The notes under the pieces are model-generated. The model was not told the origin of the DNA, ran no database searches, and saw only the letters and a list, made by a program, of their open reading frames with translations. A stretch of DNA of 60,661 bases from CAZAPG01 sp964486935 (GTDB lineage Bacteria; Chloroflexota; Anaerolineae; 4572-78; J111): the NCBI GenBank assembly GCA_964486935.1, contig CAZAPG010000047.1, positions 1-60,661 of the forward strand. Direction: 5' to 3'. Both the position numbers and the translations under genes were made by a program. Shown piece after piece: positions 1 to 7,854 of this stretch; position 1 is the first letter of the stretch, and the number at the start of each line of letters is the position of its first letter.

Positions 1-110
1 TTTACAAGGTGATTGTGGGGCTGTACCAGCCGCAAACCGGCCAGCGCCTGCGCCAACCCAACGGCCAGGACCATTGGACGCTGCCTTTTACGCTGATTCG
101 TGAGGAGTGA
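1..110 (+). CDS. C-terminal end of a truncated protein, unknown
   Basis: An open frame enters from the left edge and stops with TGA at 108-110. The last 35 residues contain VIVGLYQPQTGQRL and end TLPFTLIREE. The pattern of a strand followed by GLYxPxTGxRL resembles the stretch YYQLQIGFYTNAP in the C-terminal domain of the next gene. The missing gene may therefore be a related membrane glycosyltransferase with the same kind of beta-rich C-terminal domain. This is inference from a short fragment; the start and most of the protein lie outside the window. Confidence 0.6.
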   Translation, partial: YKVIVGLYQPQTGQRLRQPNGQDHWTLPFTLIREE

Positions 111-215
111 ATCGCGAAAGGCGCGCAAGGTGGTAAATTATACGAAAGATTATTGAGCTTTGTGTTCCAAAATTGAGTTTCGTGTTATTTTTATCTTTCA
201 AATTTTCGTGTTTCA

Positions 216-2789
216 ATGTACTCAACTCTAATTAATTTCAAAAACTCAAACCACCTCATCTCCCTGGCCCTCTTCCTGCTTGCCCTCATCCCCCGGCTGC
301 CCAACCTGGGCCGCTTCCTTACCGCCGATGAATTTTTGTGGGTTGACCGCTCGCGCAACTTTTTGGCCGGGCTAACCAACCCGGCCTATCGCTGCGAGAC
401 GGTGGTGGAAAAGTGGCAATTTGCCGAAGGGCTGGCCTGCACCCTGCGCACCGGCCACCCCGGCGTAACCACCATGTGGACCGGCAGCCTGGGCTTTGCG
501 CTGCGCTGGCTGGCCGATGGCCGCCCCACCAATCTGCATAATTACGTGGTCGGGGTGTCAACCAATCCGCTGGACGCCAGCTTTGTGGCCCCGGAGCGGT
601 TGGGCACGGTCATCATTACTTCGCTGTGGGTGGTGGCCGTTTACTGGCTGGCGCGCCGTTTATTTGGCGCTCCGGTGGCCCTGATTGCGGCCCTGCTCAT
701 TGCGCTCGACCCGTTTCATATTGCCCTGTCTCGGGTGATTCATCACGACGCCCTGAGCACTACCTTTATGACCCTATCGGTGCTGACCATGTTGGTCTAC
801 TGGGGCCAAAAAACCGGTCGCGGCTGGTTGATTGCCTCCGGCGTTCTGGCCGGCTTTGGATTTCTCAGCAAAAGCCCGGCCCTCTACCTGATGCCTTTTG
901 TGGCCCTGGTTGGCCTGTGGTTTGCCGTTAAGCAAATATGGGGTATGGCGTATGGCGTAACGAGGACAGGTAAATCCCCTACTCCCTACTCCCTGCTCCT
1001 TACCACCCTCCTCGATGGCCTGCTCTGGTTTGCGGCGGCCCTGGCCGTGGTCTTTATCTTCTGGCCGGCCATGTGGGTTATCCCCATTGAAACGGTGGAA
1101 ACCGTCTTTTTCATCGGCAGCAAATATGCCGCCGGCGGCCACGCCAAAGGAAACTATTTTCTCGGCGTCATCTCGCAAGACCCCGGCGCGCTGTTTTACC
1201 CTGTTACCTGGCTGTACCGGGCCTCTCCCCCGGCGCTGATTGGGCTGATAGCCTTGCCGGTTGTCTGGTTTCTTCAGCGCAAAAATATGCCGCCGGGCAA
1301 TACCTTTGAGAGCCGTAACGCCTCATACCTCCCAAATTTCTCCTTGTTTGCCCTGCTTCTCCTTTTCATCTTTGGTTACTATCTGCTGATGACCATCGGC
1401 GAGAAAAAACAGGATCGCTACTTTCTGCCCGCCTACCCCTGGCTTAACCTGCTGGCCGCCATCGGCCTGGTCGGCCTGACTTCGCTTATCACGCATCACG
1501 CATCATGCATCACGCATTACGCCCTACGGCCTCTGACCATCCTGACCCCCCTCATCCTCATCATCAACGGATTGCTGGTTGCCGGCCATTTTCCCTACTA
1601 CTTTACCTACTACAATCCATTGTTGGGCGGTCCAAAAGCCGCCGCCAAAGCAATGACCATCGGCTGGGGCGAGGGGCTGGACCTGGCCGCCGATTACCTC
1701 AACCAAAGCGTCAACCCGGCCCATACTCGCGTGTCTAGCTGGTACCAGTCAACCTTTGCGCCCTACTATCACGGCCAGGCCATCAGCTACTCCAAAGAAA
1801 AAGGCAAAGCCCTGGCCGGCGATTACGTAATCTTTTACATTAACCAGACCCAGCGCCGTTTTCCCGATGATGCGCTGTTTGATTATTTTGAAAATCGTTT
1901 TGAGCCGGTCAAAACCATTACCCTGGCCGGCATTGATTACGCCTGGATTTACCCCAGCCTGGGCATTGACCATTATATTGAAGACCAGACCTATACCGGC
2001 ATTGCCTCGCTGCTGGCCTGGCAGTGGGTTCAGGGCGACCGCCCGCTTGTGCCCGGCCAACCCGCCGACTTTGACCTGTACTGGGAATATTTGGGCAAAC
2101 AAGCGGATGAGCCTTTCTTTTTTCGGCTGGTTGACCAGCAGCAACGCATCTGGGCCGAGGGCGTCGGCCGGCCTGTCACCGGACAAAATCCGCCTCCTGA
2201 GCAGTGGCGCGACGGCGAAATTGTGTTAGAGCGCGGCAGCCTCACCCCGCCGGTGGGGATGCCGCCCGGCTACTATCAGTTGCAGATTGGCTTTTACACT
2301 AACGCCCCCGCCGTTAAAGAAGGCGAGTTACTTTTCACCCTGCCGCCTCAGGAGTCGCTTGTTCGGGTGGGACACCCAGGGCCGGCTTCGTTTGACCTGC
2401 CGGCGGCGGCAGCGCCCGTCGAGCAGCCCCTGGATGGTTCGCTAACTTTGTTGGGCGCAAGCTGGCCCCGGCAACCGGTAGCTCCGCAATCAACCCTGCC
2501 GTTAGAGCTGTACTGGCAGGTTGAGCAGCCGCTGGCCGCTGACGCGCAGCTTCACCTGGGCTTGATGAACAGAACGGGCGAAGCCAGGCAAGCCTGGTTC
2601 AACCTGACTCTGGCCGAAACCTTTAACCCCGCCGAAACCACCTGGCAGCCCGGCGACATCCTGCGGACGCGCTGGGAGCTAGACTTGCTGCCAGAGGCAT
2701 CGCCCGGCCAATATTATTTTGAACTTGTACAGCCGGAAAATACCCAAATTACGCTTCCCTTCGGATCCTTGATGATTGAAAGACCATGA
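216..2789 (+). CDS. GT39/ArnT-like membrane glycosyltransferase with beta-rich C-terminal domain
   Basis: 857 aa polytopic membrane protein. The first helix (about residues 14-28) is followed by an extracytoplasmic loop with TADE (D38, E39), the acidic pair typical of GT-C lipid-phosphosugar-dependent mannosyl/arabinosyl transferases (PMT/GT39 class). About ten further hydrophobic segments run to roughly residue 455. The last 380 residues are soluble, with two similar beta-sandwich-like stretches (DFDLYWEYLG and LPLELYWQVEQP). Expected role: transfer of a sugar from a polyprenyl-phosphate donor onto a surface glycan or protein outside the membrane; acceptor unknown. Two low-complexity in-frame insertions are visible in loops: GMAYGVTRTGKSPTPYS near residue 245-262 and LITHHASCITHYALRPL near residue 424-440, both encoded by short tandem repeats. 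No strong ribosome-binding site is seen at the ATG, so the start is provisional. Confidence 0.8.
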   Translation: MYSTLINFKNSNHLISLALFLLALIPRLPNLGRFLTADEFLWVDRSRNFLAGLTNPAYRCETVVEKWQFAEGLACTLRTGHPGVTTMWTGSLGFALRWLADGRPTNLHNYVVGVSTNPLDASFVAPERLGTVIITSLWVVAVYWLARRLFGAPVALIAALLIALDPFHIALSRVIHHDALSTTFMTLSVLTMLVYWGQKTGRGWLIASGVLAGFGFLSKSPALYLMPFVALVGLWFAVKQIWGMAYGVTRTGKSPTPYSLLLTTLLDGLLWFAAALAVVFIFWPAMWVIPIETVETVFFIGSKYAAGGHAKGNYFLGVISQDPGALFYPVTWLYRASPPALIGLIALPVVWFLQRKNMPPGNTFESRNASYLPNFSLFALLLLFIFGYYLLMTIGEKKQDRYFLPAYPWLNLLAAIGLVGLTSLITHHASCITHYALRPLTILTPLILIINGLLVAGHFPYYFTYYNPLLGGPKAAAKAMTIGWGEGLDLAADYLNQSVNPAHTRVSSWYQSTFAPYYHGQAISYSKEKGKALAGDYVIFYINQTQRRFPDDALFDYFENRFEPVKTITLAGIDYAWIYPSLGIDHYIEDQTYTGIASLLAWQWVQGDRPLVPGQPADFDLYWEYLGKQADEPFFFRLVDQQQRIWAEGVGRPVTGQNPPPEQWRDGEIVLERGSLTPPVGMPPGYYQLQIGFYTNAPAVKEGELLFTLPPQESLVRVGHPGPASFDLPAAAAPVEQPLDGSLTLLGASWPRQPVAPQSTLPLELYWQVEQPLAADAQLHLGLMNRTGEARQAWFNLTLAETFNPAETTWQPGDILRTRWELDLLPEASPGQYYFELVQPENTQITLPFGSLMIERP
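950..1008 (+). repeat. Short tandem repeats inserted in frame in the glycosyltransferase
   Basis: The DNA reads GGTATGGCGTATGGCG near 950-966 and ACTCCCTACTCCCTG near 980-994. These are short head-to-tail units unlike the flanking coding DNA. They keep the reading frame and encode a soluble, non-helical loop between two membrane segments. Similar units often sit between genes in bacteria of this type; here one appears to have landed inside a gene. Confidence 0.5.
1485..1527 (+). repeat. Degenerate CGCATCA tandem repeat inside the glycosyltransferase gene
   Basis: Four to five degenerate copies of CGCATCA/CGCATTA follow one another (TTATCACGCATCACGCATCA begins the run). The array is in frame and encodes ITHHASCITHY, an odd His/Thr-rich loop flanked by membrane helices. 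It looks like a dispersed repeat tolerated in a loop. Confidence 0.55.
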
Positions 2790-2858
2790 TGTGGTAAAAT
2801 AGATTATCCGCAGATTGCAGGCTGCTTATCAATCAACAGGCGGCGAAAGAGGCCAGAT

Positions 2859-3710
2859 ATGAAAGTTGAGTTTTTAGGAACAGGCGGGGCCGGTACAATT
2901 CCCAAACCAGGCTGCGCCTGCCGGGTGTGCGTTCAGGCCCGGGCCAAAGGCTTGCCTTACAGCCGCAGCGGCCCCAGCCTGTTTGTGCATGGCCCCAATA
3001 TCCTTATCGACACCCCCGAAGAAATAAAAGACCAGCTCAACCGCTCTCAAATTACCAACCTGAGCGCCTGCCTTTACTCTCACTGGCACCCCGACCACGT
3101 AATGGGCCGCCGGGTGTGGGAAATGAACTTGGACCCGTACCACTGGCCGCCCCGGCACAAGCAGGTTGATATCTATTTGCCGCAGCAAGTTGCCCAGGAT
3201 TTTTGCCGGCAACTGGGAACTTGGAACCATCTGGCCTATCTTCAAAAATTGAGACTGGTCCACTTAATCAAATTGAACGATGGCGATTCGATTACGTTGG
3301 GCGGAGTCAATATCTTTCCTTTCCGGCTGGCCGAAGATTATGTTTACGCTTTTTTATTTGAAGACGGCCGGAAACGCCTGTTGATTGCCCCCGACGAACT
3401 TTTTGGCTGGGAACCGCCGGCGCAAGCGCAGGGGGTAGATTTGGCCGTGATTCCGATGGGGCTGATTGAGCTTGACTATTTCACCGGCGAGCGACGCCTG
3501 CCGCAAAACCATCCGGTTCTCAAAAAAGAAGCCACTTTTCCGCAAACGCTTGAGATTGCGCGCAGGCTCAATGCCTCGCGGGTAATAATAACCCACATCG
3601 AAGAGATGAACGGCTTAAGCTATGATGACCTGCAGCGTGTGGCCGAAAAACTCCAGGCCGAAGGGTTGAATCTTACGTTTGCCTACGACACCATGATGGT
3701 AGAAGTCTAA
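2859..3710 (+). CDS. Metallo-beta-lactamase-fold hydrolase, PhnP-like
   Basis: 283 aa. The N terminus MKVEFLGTGGAGTIPKPGC is the beta1 strand and GTG loop of MBL-fold phosphodiesterases (PhnP / RNase Z-like branch). The metal-binding HxHxDH motif is seen as SHWHPDH at about residues 72-78. Later metal-ligand candidates are the Asp in LIAPDELFGWE and the His in IITHIEEMNG. A CxCxxC cluster (CACRVC, residues 20-25) early in the chain is also seen in PhnP-type enzymes, where it binds a structural zinc. Expected reaction: hydrolysis of a cyclic phosphodiester or similar substrate; the true substrate cannot be read from sequence. The start ATG follows a GAAAGAGG ribosome site. It stands alone between the glycosyltransferase and a hairpin-bearing gap. 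Confidence 0.8.
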   Translation: MKVEFLGTGGAGTIPKPGCACRVCVQARAKGLPYSRSGPSLFVHGPNILIDTPEEIKDQLNRSQITNLSACLYSHWHPDHVMGRRVWEMNLDPYHWPPRHKQVDIYLPQQVAQDFCRQLGTWNHLAYLQKLRLVHLIKLNDGDSITLGGVNIFPFRLAEDYVYAFLFEDGRKRLLIAPDELFGWEPPAQAQGVDLAVIPMGLIELDYFTGERRLPQNHPVLKKEATFPQTLEIARRLNASRVIITHIEEMNGLSYDDLQRVAEKLQAEGLNLTFAYDTMMVEV

Positions 3711-3799
3711 ACATTGATAAGGAGTTCGACAGTCCCTACGCCTTCGGCAGCAACGTGAATAAAAACTTAACCCACCCCCACCCGTCGCTAATGCGACCT

Positions 3800-3820
3800 C
3801 CTCCCCCTGCCAGGGGGAGG
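3800..3820. repeat. C-rich perfect hairpin in a dispersed-repeat-like spacer
   Basis: CCTCCCCCT (3800-3808) and AGGGGGAGG (3812-3820) form a perfect 9-bp stem with a GCC loop. The surrounding 3770-3835 stretch of C- and G-runs has the look of the short dispersed repeats found between genes in many bacteria. It lacks a U-run, so it is a poor intrinsic terminator. Confidence 0.6.
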
Positions 3821-3855
3821 ATTGGGGAGGGGGTCTATTTTCAGAGGAGTAACCA

Positions 3856-5007
3856 ATGAGCACCAATGGCGCCAACTTTAGCCTGACCGAAGAACAAAAA
3901 ATGATTCAGCAATTGGCCCGCGATTTTGCCAAAAACGAAATTGCGCCCGTGGCCGAACATTACGACCAGACCCACGAATACCCCTGGCCGGTTATCAAAA
4001 AAGCCCAGGCGTTGGGCTTCACCCTCATGAATATCCCCGAAGCCTACGGCGGGATGGGCCTGAGCCTGTTTGAAGAGTGTTTGGTAACTGAGGAACTGGC
4101 CTGGGGCTGCTCCGGCACCAGCACGGCCATTGCCGTGGTTGGTTTGGGCATGCTGCCAATTTTGATAGCCGGCAACGACGCCCAGAAACACGAATACGCC
4201 GCCAGATTAGCCGGCGGCCAGATGTGCGCCTACTGCCTCACCGAACCGGAAGCCGGCTCCGACGTGGCCGGCATCAAAACCACGGCCCGCCGCCAGGGGG
4301 ATTACTATCTGCTCAACGGCAGCAAAACCTTTATTACCGGCGCAACCGTGGCCAATTTTTACACCGTCTTTGCCTACACCGACCCCTCGGTAAGATACAA
4401 AGGGATGAGTTGCTTTATTGTTGACCGCGATTTGGCCGGAGTCAGCGTGGGCAAACCCTTCAACAAAATGGGGCAACACGCCTCTGATACGGCCGAAGTG
4501 GTGTTTGATAATGTCAAGGTGCCGGCCCAATGCCGCCTGGGAGAAGAGGGCGAAGGATTTATGATTGCCATGAAAGTGTTCGACCGCTCCCGCCCCGGCA
4601 ACTCGGCCATGGCCGTGGGCGTGGCCCGCCGGGCCATGGAAGAGGCCATCACCTACGCCAAAGGCCGAAAATCAATGGGCAAACCCATCTGGCAGCATCA
4701 GGCCATTGGCCACATGATTGCCGATATGGCCATCGAGGTGGAAGCCGCCCGCCTGCTGGTCTGGAAATCGGCCTGGGCCGTTGATGCCGGTGAGCGCAAC
4801 ACTACCGCCGCCGCCTTTGCCAAAGCCTACGCCGCCGACATGGCCATGCGCGTAACCACCAACGCCGTGCAGGTGTTTGGCGGTTACGGCTACATGAGCG
4901 AGTACCCTGTTGAAAAATTGATGCGCGATATCAAAATCTTTCAAATTTACGAAGGCACCAGCCAGATTCAACGCAACATCATTGTCCGGGAACTTTTCAA
5001 GGAATGA
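3856..5007 (+). CDS. Acyl-CoA dehydrogenase
   Basis: 383 aa, the usual length of a soluble FAD acyl-CoA dehydrogenase. It catalyses alpha,beta-desaturation of an acyl-CoA, passing electrons to an electron-transfer flavoprotein. Seen: the helical N-domain (LTEEQKMIQQLARDFA), the FAD/substrate signature CLTEPEAGSDVAGIKTTA, the middle beta domain with FIVDRD, and the C-terminal IYEGTSQIQRNIIVREL. The last motif carries the catalytic base Glu (E366) at the position used by short/medium-chain enzymes. The start follows AGAGGAG by 6 nt. It overlaps the next gene by ATGA, so the two are translationally coupled. The amino-acid dehydrogenase partner suggests branched-chain acyl-CoA substrates, but this is inference. 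Confidence 0.93.
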   Translation: MSTNGANFSLTEEQKMIQQLARDFAKNEIAPVAEHYDQTHEYPWPVIKKAQALGFTLMNIPEAYGGMGLSLFEECLVTEELAWGCSGTSTAIAVVGLGMLPILIAGNDAQKHEYAARLAGGQMCAYCLTEPEAGSDVAGIKTTARRQGDYYLLNGSKTFITGATVANFYTVFAYTDPSVRYKGMSCFIVDRDLAGVSVGKPFNKMGQHASDTAEVVFDNVKVPAQCRLGEEGEGFMIAMKVFDRSRPGNSAMAVGVARRAMEEAITYAKGRKSMGKPIWQHQAIGHMIADMAIEVEAARLLVWKSAWAVDAGERNTTAAAFAKAYAADMAMRVTTNAVQVFGGYGYMSEYPVEKLMRDIKIFQIYEGTSQIQRNIIVRELFKE

Positions 5008-6068
5008 AAACAAAAAACATCGAGCAGCTCATCTCCAACTGGGATGGCGAATCCACCATCATTCACTTTGACCAGCCGGCCGGCGCCTGGATTATTATTG
5101 CCATACACTCCTCGCGGCTGGGGCCGGCCTCTGGCGGCACGCGCATGAAAGCTTACCCCAATCTGGCCGCTGCCGTAGCCGATGCTCACAACCTGGCCGT
5201 GAGTATGACCTATAAATTTGCCGTGGCCGGTATGGACCGGGGCGGCGGCAAGGCCGTCATCGCCCTGCCCCCTCATTTTGACCCCCAAACCCGGCCTCAT
5301 TTGCTGCGCCGCTACGGCCAGCTCATTCGCCAGCTGGGCGGCTATTTTGAAACCGGCCCCGACGTGGGCACCTCTCCCGCCGATATGGACCTGATTGCCC
5401 AAACCGGCGCGCCTCACGTTTTTTGCCGCACCGAAGCCAACGGCGGCTCCGGCGATACCGGCGAGGCAACCGCCCTGGGCGTTTTCAGCGGCATTCAGGC
5501 CGTGTGCGAGCATCTTTTTGGCGACTCGTCGCCGGCGGGCCGGCGGGTGCTGGTGCAGGGCGCGGGCAGCGTTGGGGGTCATTTGATAAATTTATTGCGC
5601 CAGGCCGGGGCAGAAGTGCTGTTCAACGATATTGACCCCGCCTTAATTACCAAATTCCAAGATGAACAGGGGTTGACTTTTGTGCCTGCTGATAAATTAT
5701 TCGACACGCCCTGCGATATTTTTGCTCCCTGCGCCCTGGGTGGTATTTTGAATGAGCAGACTATCCCCCGCTTGAAGTGTCGCGCTGTGGCCGGGGCGGC
5801 CAACAATCAACTGGCCCAACCGGCAGATGCCGGCCGGCTACGCGCCCGCAATATTCTGTACGCGCCTGATTATGTTATCAACATTGGCGGGGCCATGGCG
5901 GCCTCATTACAAGAGTTGCGCCATCTCTCCCGCGCCCAGGCGTATGAGCAGGTCAAAACCGTCAAGCTGACTCTGGAGCGCGTTTTTAACGTCGCCGGGT
6001 CAGAAAACATCACTACCGAAGCCGCCGCCCGTCGCATTGCCGAGCAGCGGCTGGCCCAGGCGCAATAA
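5004..6068 (+). CDS. Leucine dehydrogenase-like Glu/Leu/Phe/Val dehydrogenase
   Basis: 354 aa, the length of leucine/phenylalanine dehydrogenases rather than glutamate dehydrogenase. It should reversibly deaminate a branched or aromatic L-amino acid to the 2-oxoacid with NAD+. Seen: the substrate-binding segment GPASGGTRM, MTYKFAVAG with its binding Lys, and RGGGKAVI with the catalytic Lys. The Rossmann nucleotide loop is VQGAGSVGGHLINLL, and NQLAQP occurs in the C-terminal part. The start ATG overlaps the stop of the acyl-CoA dehydrogenase (ATGA). The pair fits amino-acid breakdown in which the oxoacid becomes an acyl-CoA that the partner then oxidises; no oxoacid dehydrogenase genes lie nearby. 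Confidence 0.87.
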   Translation: MKTKNIEQLISNWDGESTIIHFDQPAGAWIIIAIHSSRLGPASGGTRMKAYPNLAAAVADAHNLAVSMTYKFAVAGMDRGGGKAVIALPPHFDPQTRPHLLRRYGQLIRQLGGYFETGPDVGTSPADMDLIAQTGAPHVFCRTEANGGSGDTGEATALGVFSGIQAVCEHLFGDSSPAGRRVLVQGAGSVGGHLINLLRQAGAEVLFNDIDPALITKFQDEQGLTFVPADKLFDTPCDIFAPCALGGILNEQTIPRLKCRAVAGAANNQLAQPADAGRLRARNILYAPDYVINIGGAMAASLQELRHLSRAQAYEQVKTVKLTLERVFNVAGSENITTEAAARRIAEQRLAQAQ

Positions 6069-6165
6069 AGATATTTGAAGAAGGAGGACGTACCCGCCAA
6101 AAGCGCATAAAAATCAGGCTCTTCAAGTTGAATTTAAAACCTGTCGCCAACAAAAAAAGGAGTCG

Positions 6166-6675
6166 ATGATGTCTCTTTATACGGTTTTAAGATTAATCCA
6201 TATATTTTTTGGGGTCTTCTGGGCCGGGTCAAATTTTTTGATGGCCGGATTTGTCATCCCTTCGGTTCAGGCTTCTGGGCCGGAAAGCGGAAAGTTTATG
6301 CAATATCTGGCCCAAAAAAGCGGCTTTCCCAAATATGCCGAAATTGCGGCCTGGCTAACCATTCTGTCCGGGGGGTGGCTGTTTTGGCTGGCCTCCGGTG
6401 GATTTCAACTCCAGTGGTTACTGTCTCGTCACGGGTTGCCATTAACTGTGGGCGGGTTGCTGGCAATTGCCGGCTTTGTGGTTGCCTACGCTATTCAAAA
6501 GCCGGCGGCCCGGCGGCTTGGAATATTAGGACAGCAGATACAATCTTCTGGCGGGCCGCCCAAACCAGAACAATTGGCCGAGCTTCAAACCCAGCAGAAA
6601 AAACTGGCTCAAGGAGCCTTGTGGACGGCCCTGTTACTGGCGCTGGCGGTTATCGGAATGGGCATCGCCCGGTAG
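6166..6675 (+). CDS. Four-helix integral membrane protein of unknown function
   Basis: 169 aa. Hydrophobic helices lie at about residues 5-28, 60-78, 90-110 and 148-166. The first contains LIHIFFGVFWAGSNF, resembling DUF2269/CopD-like small membrane proteins in which a His in helix 1 can bind haem or metal. A charged segment (residues 115-147, rich in Gln, Lys and Glu) separates helices 3 and 4. The ATG follows AAAAAAGGAG. No function can be assigned; the family resemblance is weak. Confidence 0.6.
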   Translation: MMSLYTVLRLIHIFFGVFWAGSNFLMAGFVIPSVQASGPESGKFMQYLAQKSGFPKYAEIAAWLTILSGGWLFWLASGGFQLQWLLSRHGLPLTVGGLLAIAGFVVAYAIQKPAARRLGILGQQIQSSGGPPKPEQLAELQTQQKKLAQGALWTALLLALAVIGMGIAR

Positions 6676-6731
6676 TATATTTTTACAGTAGCCGGACAGT
6701 CTCTCTGGGATGGCAACAAGAATGAAAACCT

Positions 6732-6759
6732 GGAGTGTCAAAGTGCACTTTGACACTCC
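6732..6759. repeat. 28-bp perfect palindrome
   Basis: GGAGTGTCAAAGTG (6732-6745) is followed at once by its exact reverse complement CACTTTGACACTCC (6746-6759). There is no loop and no U-run. It lies 32 bp upstream of the ATG of the DUF1330 gene and just before its ribosome-binding site. A dimeric regulator's operator, or a hairpin affecting translation, are both possible; a dispersed palindromic repeat is the third option. Confidence 0.8.
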
Positions 6760-6790
6760 GTCATCGTTATTTTCAAAGGAGAAATGTTCA

Positions 6791-7078
6791 ATGCCTGCTT
6801 ATTTGATGCTTAGAGCCGTGGTGCATGACCCCGAAGCTTACAAAGAGTATACCCGCCGCACCCCGGAAATTATTGCCAGGTTTGGCGGCAAATTTATTGT
6901 GCGCGGCGGCCAAACTGTTACTCTGGAAGGCCCGCCCGAAGCCCGCCGGGTGGTGGTGGTTGAATTCCCCTCGCTTGAACAGGCCCAGGCTTTTTACAAC
7001 TCAGCCGAATATCAAGCCGCCCTGCCCTACCGCCTAAAAGCCGCCGACGCCGAGCTAATTCTGGTTGACGGTGTGTAG
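6791..7078 (+). CDS. DUF1330-type dimeric alpha-beta barrel protein
   Basis: 95 aa. MPAYLMLRAVVHDPEAYKEY followed by GGKFIVRGG, RRVVVVEFPSLEQAQAFYNS and EYQAALPYRLKAADAELILVDG is the full DUF1330 (ferredoxin-like, ABM-type) domain. The family forms small dimers of unknown biochemical role. The start is taken at the internal ATG 6791, because AAAGGAGA lies 8 nt upstream and the domain begins exactly there; an upstream in-frame start at 6710 would run through the palindrome. Confidence 0.8.
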   Translation: MPAYLMLRAVVHDPEAYKEYTRRTPEIIARFGGKFIVRGGQTVTLEGPPEARRVVVVEFPSLEQAQAFYNSAEYQAALPYRLKAADAELILVDGV

Positions 7079-7092
7079 AAAATTATTTTGAG

Positions 7093-7121
7093 TTGTTTGC
7101 AAAAAATGATTGTGCTATAAT
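7093..7121 (+). promoter_or_regulatory. Sigma70-type promoter for the XdhC-domain gene
   Basis: TTGTTT (7093-7098), a 17-nt spacer ending TGC, and TATAAT (7116-7121) make a strong promoter with an extended -10. It reads into the gene starting at 7159. The core TTGTGCTATAAT recurs near 57674. Confidence 0.65.
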
Positions 7122-7158
7122 GCCCGTCTGGAAACGGCGACGACGGGGAGTCAAATTA

Positions 7159-7488
7159 ATGGAAGGCGCTAAAGCATTTTACCAAAAGCTAAAAGATTTA
7201 AGCCTTGAGATGCCGGTAGCCGTGGCAACCATTGTGCGAGTGCGCGGTTCGGCGCCGCGAGAGCTGGGCACTAAAATGATAATCCATCCGTTGGGCCGGC
7301 ATTACGGCACAGTGGGCGGCGGCTGCGGCGAAGCTGATGTTATCAAAGCCGGCCTGGATGTGATAGACACCGGGCTGCCTCGCCTGGTTGAGGTTGATTT
7401 AACCGAAGATATCAGTATGCAGAGTCTTGGCGTTTGCGGCGGTATTATGGATGTATATCTGGAACGCTGGCCTGAGTCGCCAAATTAA
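7159..7488 (+). CDS. Stand-alone XdhC/CoxI N-terminal domain protein
   Basis: 109 aa. VAVATIVRVRGSAPRELGTK followed by GTVGGGCGEADVI and a C-terminal CGGIMDVYLE are the hallmarks of the XdhC_CoxI domain. Full XdhC proteins are usually 250-380 aa, with a Rossmann domain after this one, and help insert the sulfurated molybdenum cofactor into xanthine or CO dehydrogenases. Here only the first domain is present and no molybdo-enzyme gene lies nearby. Small one-domain XdhC homologues exist, so this need not be a broken gene. The start at 7159 follows GGGGAG by 8 nt; an earlier in-frame ATG would lie within the promoter. Confidence 0.75.
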   Translation: MEGAKAFYQKLKDLSLEMPVAVATIVRVRGSAPRELGTKMIIHPLGRHYGTVGGGCGEADVIKAGLDVIDTGLPRLVEVDLTEDISMQSLGVCGGIMDVYLERWPESPN

Positions 7489-7854
7489 TGGTAACAAGGG
7501 TGAATTGCGTTCTCCCCAAAGGATGAAAATTTACGCGCCACGTAGGGTAGCGCGTGGCCCGATGAGTTCAGAATAATGGTATTTTCAGAGGAATGTGACC
7601 GAGCCTACGGCGCAGCGCCGAGAATGAAAATCAGGAACACAGAGAACGCAAAGATGACACAGAGCGACACAAAGTTTTTTTAATATTTCTCTGGGCGGCT
7701 TTGTGAGGTCTCCGTGTAACTCTGCGTAATTTTATTTTCAGAGGAGGAGCCGTCACGAGCGTTAGCACGCCACCGATGACGAAAACGGGCTTCTTGAGGG
7801 GTGGTCCCCCCAAGCCCCCCGCTTCTCAATTTCATTTTCGAAGGAGTGTATCTT
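7489..7854. other. Intergenic region with no gene; holds an imperfect stem-loop
   Basis: No credible coding frame is seen. The middle contains an imperfect long inverted repeat (7646-7674 with 7699-7727). The end contains a ribosome site (AAGGAG, 7841-7846) for the DUF5989 gene. C-rich runs near 7805-7820 resemble other dispersed repeats in this window. Confidence 0.6.
7646..7727. repeat. Imperfect long stem-loop, MITE-like
   Basis: The left arm 7646-7674 (begins ACGCAAAG, ends CACAAAG) pairs with the right arm 7699-7727 (begins CTTTGTG, ends CTCTGCGT). About 22 of 30 aligned positions match, with one gap in each arm. The loop is a T-rich stretch. Such CACAGAG/CTCTGTG hairpins are common as dispersed intergenic repeats. 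No transposase or target-site duplication was recognised. Confidence 0.5.

Noticed and set aside
191..379. Minus-strand ORF rich in Arg and Lys over the start of the glycosyltransferase
   Set aside because: It lies opposite a clear coding region and its composition is a mirror of that gene.
7500..7850. Possible CRISPR-like repetition in the spacer
   Set aside because: Only one inverted pair and no regular direct repeats with spacers were found; no cas genes are nearby.
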